DNA from: Bacteriovoracaceae bacterium
GTDB lineage: Bacteria > Bdellovibrionota > Bacteriovoracia > Bacteriovoracales > Bacteriovoracaceae
Length of the DNA stretch: 9,737 nt
Assembly: GCA_007116425.1 (NCBI GenBank)
Contig: SKIL01000277.1
Span: 1 to 9,737 of the forward strand
Direction: 5' to 3'
A model generated the notes under the pieces. That model had not been told where the DNA came from. It worked only from the letters and a program-made list of their open reading frames with translations, and searched no databases. Position numbers and translations under genes: made by a program. Positions 6,641 to 9,737 of the stretch are shown one piece after another (positions within the stretch are counted from its first letter, which is position 1; each line of letters starts with the position of its first letter).

Positions 6641-6675
6641 GCTTCCATGGAGGGAAGCTTCTTTCAATCCCTCCA
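6641..6675. repeat. Overlapping, mutually exclusive inverted repeats
   Basis: GCTTCC (6641-6646) pairs with GGAAGC (6653-6658) around ATGGAG. Overlapping it, TGGAGGGA (6648-6655) pairs perfectly with TCCCTCCA (6668-6675) around 12 bases. Because they share bases, only one can form at a time. The element sits in the 284-base gene-free gap between the two protease genes, after the terminator. It may be part of a small RNA, a processed remnant or an operator. The rest of this gap (about 6680-6755) holds an AT-rich stretch with T runs and nothing I can name. Confidence 0.45.
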
Positions 6676-6759
6676 GATCTCATATTGGCACCATTAGCAA
6701 AATCAAAATGTAACTGACTTTTTTGGTTTGTCTTTGTTTTTTGTCGATTTTTCAGCAAC

Positions 6760-6788
6760 TTGACCCCTTGAGAAGTGGCACTCATTAT
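6760..6788 (+). promoter_or_regulatory. Candidate promoter of the subtilase
   Basis: TTGACC (6760-6765) is followed after 17 bases by CATTAT (6783-6788). The -35 matches at five of six positions and the -10 at four of six. Transcription would begin near 6795, leaving a leader of about 78 bases that contains the hairpin at 6811-6830. Confidence 0.45.
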
Positions 6789-6810
6789 GCATTTTATACT
6801 TTCGAGAGAA

Positions 6811-6830
6811 CGAGAGCATGGATGCTTTCG
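6811..6830 (+). promoter_or_regulatory. Hairpin in the subtilase leader
   Basis: CGAGAGC (6811-6817) pairs with GCTTTCG (6824-6830) across ATGGAT, with one G-U pair. No T run follows, so it is not a terminator. As a leader stem or palindromic DNA site, 42 bases before the start codon, it may influence expression. Confidence 0.4.
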
Positions 6831-6872
6831 CTTGAGAGATAATATTCTGAAGATTTAAACCAAGGATGGTTT

Positions 6873-8567
6873 ATGTTGTTGCGCTTAAGAAAGTTCTTTT
6901 TCTTTGTTTTTCTTTTTATTTCTATATGTATAAGTGCTGCCTTTTCTAATGAGTTGCCTTCGCGATTGATTATTCACCTAAATATAGATGGAGCTAATCA
7001 TAATACTCATAATACTAGTCGAGTTAGAGGTCATCATTCGCAGCTTGAGAGGCGAGAGAGAGTTAACCGAGTGAGATCTAGAATTGAGCTTGCGGCCTCA
7101 GAAGTGACTTCAAGGCATGGAGTTTACTTTAATCCTAGTAGTGAAATACGGAGCTTTACACGAGTTATTAGTGAAGATGAAAGCAAGTTTATTCTTGAGG
7201 TTAATTCATCTACTGGATCACTTGAGCAAATATTAAAGAAAGTTAAAAAGGATTTTGATACTCAAGATATAGATATCGAAATAGATCGGCTTTTTACCCA
7301 TTATGCAAATAGTGTTGATTGGCAAGGAGGTGTTACCGATCAAAGATTTTTTGAACAATGGGCACTTCATCACTCGAGTGCTGGAATCAACGCTCCGAAT
7401 GCTTGGGATTACTCTAAAGGATCGAGTTCAATTGTCATTGCTGTTTTAGATACGGGAATAACTGCTCATTCTGATTTAAATGGGAGAGTTCTTCCTGGAG
7501 CAAGCACGATTTCTGATCCGGTTATTTCCAATGACGGGTCAGCAAGAAAAAATTCAGCTTTAGACCCTGGTGACTGGGTAGAATCTGGTGATCCATGTTA
7601 TCAAGGGAGCTTTGAGCCTAGCAGTTGGCATGGAACTCATGTCGCTGGAACGATAGGTGCTAAAACAGGTAATGGCGTTGGAATAGCAGGTGTTGATTGG
7701 AATGCTAAAATATTACCAGTTAGAGTTTTGGGTAAATGTGGTGGACGGGTTTCTGATATTGCTGATGGTATCAGGTGGGCGGTTGGAATTAATGTATCAG
7801 GTCTTGCGCCAAATCCACATCCAGCGAATGTTATCAATCTTAGTTTAGGTGGACCTGGGCGATGTGGAACAACCATGCAGCAAGCAATAGATCAAGCAAA
7901 CTCACGTGGTGCTGTTGTCGTGGTTGCCAGTGGGAATCAAGGTGCTGATTTAGATTTTCAAGAGTATTCGCCGGCAAACTGTCGTGGAGTGATTAATGTG
8001 GGTGCAACGAATATTCATGCCAATGCCACAAGTTATAGCAATCTTGGATCAAGCATTGATGTGATGGCACCTGGAGGAGACTTTAGTCGAGGTGTGATTT
8101 CAACTTTAAATTCAGGTCAAAGAGGTCCAGTCTCTGAAGCCTATGCGGCCTACAATGGAACATCAATGGCAGCTCCACATATTAGCGGCATTGTTGGACT
8201 TATATTGGGGGCAACTCCCGGACTCCACCCAGGTCAGGTTAAAGAGATATTAAAGGATACCTCTAGACCACTTCAATCTTATCTATGCAATTCAAATCGT
8301 TGCGGTGCAGGCCTTGCAGATGCCTACGAGGCCGTAAGACTGGCCATGCTGACTGAGCCAGATAGAGACTTTGTAGGATCAGACCCTATAACTTCTCGAC
8401 CAGGTTATCCGGATGGCGGAGACATGAAGGGCATTGAGAGAAGTTCTGGTTGTGCTTCAATTGTTGATGTGAACAAAGGCCCACCGAGTGGCGGATTGTT
8501 CATGGTTTTCACTCTTTTTATATTGCTTCCAAGTCTAGGATTTGGTCGTGCTGTTAAGTTGAGTTGA
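6873..8567 (+). CDS. Secreted subtilisin-family (S8) protease with CTERM-like tail
   Basis: A 564-residue exported serine endopeptidase. Residues 1-25 are a signal peptide with a Phe-rich hydrophobic core. About 28-150 form a propeptide: a strand RLIIHLN, a basic helix, and FILEVNSSTG, in the manner of I9 inhibitors. The S8 domain follows, with all catalytic residues: Asp 193 (VLDTGI), His 253 (HGTHVAGTIG), oxyanion Asn 355 (ASGNQG) and Ser 431 (GTSMAAPH). Calcium-site and disulfide details cannot be assigned, but several Cys are present (242, 289, 331, 370, 472, 477). After about 490 comes a Pro/Gly/Asp-rich linker, then SSGCASI (Cys 527), a hydrophobic segment about 541-558 and terminal Arg/Lys. 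This Cys-hydrophobic-basic layout resembles MYXO-CTERM and GlyGly-CTERM sorting tails, suggesting surface anchoring. Start ATG 6873 has CAAGGA seven bases upstream. Confidence 0.95.
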   Translation: MLLRLRKFFFFVFLFISICISAAFSNELPSRLIIHLNIDGANHNTHNTSRVRGHHSQLERRERVNRVRSRIELAASEVTSRHGVYFNPSSEIRSFTRVISEDESKFILEVNSSTGSLEQILKKVKKDFDTQDIDIEIDRLFTHYANSVDWQGGVTDQRFFEQWALHHSSAGINAPNAWDYSKGSSSIVIAVLDTGITAHSDLNGRVLPGASTISDPVISNDGSARKNSALDPGDWVESGDPCYQGSFEPSSWHGTHVAGTIGAKTGNGVGIAGVDWNAKILPVRVLGKCGGRVSDIADGIRWAVGINVSGLAPNPHPANVINLSLGGPGRCGTTMQQAIDQANSRGAVVVVASGNQGADLDFQEYSPANCRGVINVGATNIHANATSYSNLGSSIDVMAPGGDFSRGVISTLNSGQRGPVSEAYAAYNGTSMAAPHISGIVGLILGATPGLHPGQVKEILKDTSRPLQSYLCNSNRCGAGLADAYEAVRLAMLTEPDRDFVGSDPITSRPGYPDGGDMKGIERSSGCASIVDVNKGPPSGGLFMVFTLFILLPSLGFGRAVKLS

Positions 8568-8590
8568 GAGGTCGGTTTAGATTGAGCTTA

Positions 8591-8619
8591 TTGACATCCC
8601 ATTAAAGTAATACAAAAAT
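8591..8619 (+). promoter_or_regulatory. Candidate promoter overlapping the direct repeats
   Basis: A perfect TTGACA (8591-8596) is followed after 17 bases by AAAAAT (8614-8619), which matches four of six positions. Direct repeat 1 lies exactly in the spacer and repeat 2 over the start site, an arrangement typical of repression. A second element, the extended -10 TGTGATAAT (8657-8665), lies further downstream. Confidence 0.45.
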
Positions 8620-8635
8620 ACATTAAAAGTAATAC
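8600..8635. repeat. Tandem operator-like direct repeats
   Basis: CATTAAAGTAATAC (8600-8613) recurs as CATTAAAAGTAATAC (8621-8635) with one inserted A. Start-to-start distance is 21 bases, about two helical turns. Each unit contains an imperfect dyad, ATTA-N3/4-TAAT. Tandem copies on one DNA face near a promoter are typical of cooperative repressor binding. The adjacent gene encodes a probable ribbon-helix-helix protein, so autoregulation is a reasonable guess. Confidence 0.55.
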
Positions 8636-8687
8636 GATAAAGATTTGTTTTTTGGTTGTGATAATTAAAGTTATCTAAACCATTTTA

Positions 8688-8715
8688 TTACCAAGGTAAA
8701 AACAGTTCGTATTAT
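8688..8715 (+). promoter_or_regulatory. Palindrome and second candidate promoter before the regulator
   Basis: TTACC (8688-8692) and GGTAA (8695-8699) form a short palindrome with AA at the centre. Its left part, TTACCA, could be a -35 followed after 16 bases by TATTAT (8710-8715), which is five of six to the -10 consensus. Transcription would start near 8722. The regulator start at 8748 has a good Shine-Dalgarno GAAGGA (8734-8739), eight bases before ATG. Confidence 0.4.
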
Positions 8716-8747
8716 GTCACTTAGGACTTAGATGAAGGAATGTATCT

Positions 8748-9257
8748 ATGGTTGATCTCAATGAAGATTTTTTTTCCTTTCAGAAATCAAAAATGAAACT
8801 CAATGCAGGTCGAGCACGTCCTGGAAGAAAAAAAATACATCCTAGAGATAAGGCCAAAGTTCTTTCATTGCGGCTTTATGAATCCCATTTTGAAATTCTT
8901 GATCTTCTGCCCGGCAAAGGTGTCAGTGAAAAAGTTCGAAATTGCCTTGAGGAGGTTGCTCGTTTAAAACATCGTGAGCAGCGGGCCCTAAGTAAGATAT
9001 CTATTATGATTTCTCATACGGCCTCAAAGGCCAGAGAATTGCGAGAACTAAATAGGCTTGAGTTAACAAAAATGGCAAGAGATAGGCAACATGGCCAAAA
9101 ATTAAAAAAAGCAAAAGAAAGCTTCTTTGCATCATATGAGTCTTTACAGGGAACTATTCATCTTTTTGATTTAGACTTTGACGCCTTAAAAAAAGGTCTT
9201 GGCCCTGAGGCCACCCATGATTTAAATTTAATATACTTAATTAAGAATCAAATTTAG
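8748..9257 (+). CDS. Putative ribbon-helix-helix DNA-binding protein with helical tail
   Basis: A 169-residue cytoplasmic protein. A basic arm (about 12-37: many Lys/Arg, including GRARPGRKK) precedes a stretch with the layout of a ribbon-helix-helix domain: strand VLSLRL (38-43), helix starting at about 45 (ESHFEILDLL), a turn GKGVS and a second helix SEKVRNCLEEVARL (60-73). Residues 75-130 are strongly charged and helical, likely coiled coil. The rest (IHLFDLDFDALKKGL) is less clear. I do not recognise a named family, and the RHH call rests on pattern only. The upstream direct repeats and palindrome suit an autoregulated repressor. The recombinase gene begins 12 bases after its stop, so it may regulate, or assist as an accessory protein to, that recombinase. 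Confidence 0.7.
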   Translation: MVDLNEDFFSFQKSKMKLNAGRARPGRKKIHPRDKAKVLSLRLYESHFEILDLLPGKGVSEKVRNCLEEVARLKHREQRALSKISIMISHTASKARELRELNRLELTKMARDRQHGQKLKKAKESFFASYESLQGTIHLFDLDFDALKKGLGPEATHDLNLIYLIKNQI

Positions 9258-9269
9258 ATGTAACTGAGA

Positions 9270-9737
9270 ATGATGATGGAATACCAAGATAGTGAACAAA
9301 ATAAGAACTCTCTAAAACTTAGAAATATTTCATATGATAATCTCTCTGAATTCAATAGAGACCCACGTCTACAAAAGTATGTGCCAAGAGATAAATCCCT
9401 TTTATTATTCAAGTTCTTACTCGGACTTAATAGGGTGAATACGCGCAGAGCTTATTATTTTGATTTATTAGATTTTTTTGAGTTTTATAGTCGATTTAAA
9501 AGCTCTAAGCTTGATTGGCAGAGAGTGAGTTTAGATGATATTAACTTTTTTAAAGAGTCCTTGAAGCGAGGCAAACTTAAGGGTTATCAATTATCTGAGG
9601 CCACTGTAAAAAGAAAGATCACAGCACTTAGCAGATTTTTTAAATTTTTAATTACTCAGAAAATAATTCTTTTAAACCCATGTGAACATGTCCAAAGACC
9701 AACTGTCCCATTAGAAGTTAAAACAAAAGTAATTAAT
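9270..9737 (+). CDS. Tyrosine recombinase / integrase, N-terminal part
   Basis: An open frame begins with three consecutive in-frame ATG codons (9270, 9273, 9276) and runs off the right edge, giving 156 residues. After about 45 hydrophilic residues comes the SAM-like core-binding domain of phage-type integrases and XerC/D: NTRRAYYFDLLDFFEFY (about 57-73), a region ending SLDDINFFKESL, then SEATVKRKITALSRFFKFL, and IILLNPCEHVQRPTVP, the usual NPxxxVxxP link into the catalytic domain. The catalytic Arg-His-Arg-Tyr residues lie outside the window. Shine-Dalgarno is modest (GAG three to nine bases before the ATGs). It is coupled to the upstream putative regulator. It could be a housekeeping Xer paralogue or the integrase of a mobile element; the regulator partner favours the latter slightly. 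Confidence 0.85.
   Translation, partial: MMMEYQDSEQNKNSLKLRNISYDNLSEFNRDPRLQKYVPRDKSLLLFKFLLGLNRVNTRRAYYFDLLDFFEFYSRFKSSKLDWQRVSLDDINFFKESLKRGKLKGYQLSEATVKRKITALSRFFKFLITQKIILLNPCEHVQRPTVPLEVKTKVIN

Larger units (their letters stand above)
8574..8681. repeat. Nine-base inverted repeat flanking the regulatory region
   Basis: GGTTTAGAT (8574-8582) and ATCTAAACC (8673-8681) are perfect reverse complements with 90 bases between them. They bracket the direct repeats and two promoter-like elements upstream of the putative regulator. A nine-base match at this distance in AT-rich DNA may be chance. No intrinsic terminator for the subtilase is evident here. Confidence 0.3.

Noticed and set aside
6641..6693. 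Functional tRNA or tmRNA
   Set aside because: The T-arm-like right half has a 12-base loop and no acceptor partner, D-arm or tag reading frame nearby; only a faint resemblance remains.
6597..6785. Open frame of 62 codons on the minus strand between the two proteases
   Set aside because: It runs through the strong terminator hairpin and the inverted repeats, has low-complexity basic composition, no Shine-Dalgarno and no recognisable domain. It looks like a by-product of structured non-coding DNA.
8600..8635. CRISPR array
   Set aside because: Only two short repeats with a 7-base gap, no further units and no cas genes; operator repeats explain them better.
8688..8699. LexA-type box of Bdellovibrio (TTAC-N3-GTAA) ahead of the putative regulator
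   Set aside because: The site has TTAC and GTAA separated by four bases, not three, so it does not meet the known pattern. It is kept only as a generic palindrome.

Overview
The window is AT-rich bacterial chromosomal DNA from an organism with a Gram-negative style of protein export. The tilS-ftsH-folP order, the low GC, the two secreted proteases, and a C-terminal Cys/hydrophobic/basic tail on one of them would fit the Bdellovibrionota (a Bacteriovorax/Halobacteriovorax-like relative). That placement is inference from gene content and style, not proof.

Left edge (1-500): the minus strand carries the start of an unrecognised charged protein that runs off the window. Next come two minus-strand tRNA genes, tRNA-Asp(GTC) and a CAT-anticodon tRNA with several stem mismatches, with a hairpin terminator after them. 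A compact divergent promoter region then separates the tRNAs from tilS.

Core block (559-5564): four plus-strand genes. These are tilS (tRNA-Ile lysidine synthetase, acting on a CAU-anticodon tRNA), ftsH (membrane AAA+ zinc protease), a divergent folP (dihydropteroate synthase) and a small protein I cannot identify. The ftsH, folP and small-gene coding regions are 13-15 bases apart, so they look like one operon. tilS is 148 bases upstream of ftsH.

Secreted protease block (5601-8567): a V8/trypsin-like serine protease with signal peptide, its own promoter and a strong terminator, then a structured 284-base intergenic region, then a subtilisin-type protease. The subtilase has a signal peptide, a propeptide, a complete catalytic tetrad and a C-terminal tail that resembles the tripartite CTERM sorting signals.

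Right edge (8568-9737): a 180-base regulatory region with two near-identical direct repeats 21 bases apart, a palindrome and several promoter-like elements. It precedes a probable ribbon-helix-helix DNA-binding protein. Twelve bases after that gene begins a tyrosine recombinase, cut by the window edge. This regulator/recombinase pair is the best candidate for an undescribed system, possibly the edge of a mobile or rearranging locus, but the decisive sequence lies outside the window.
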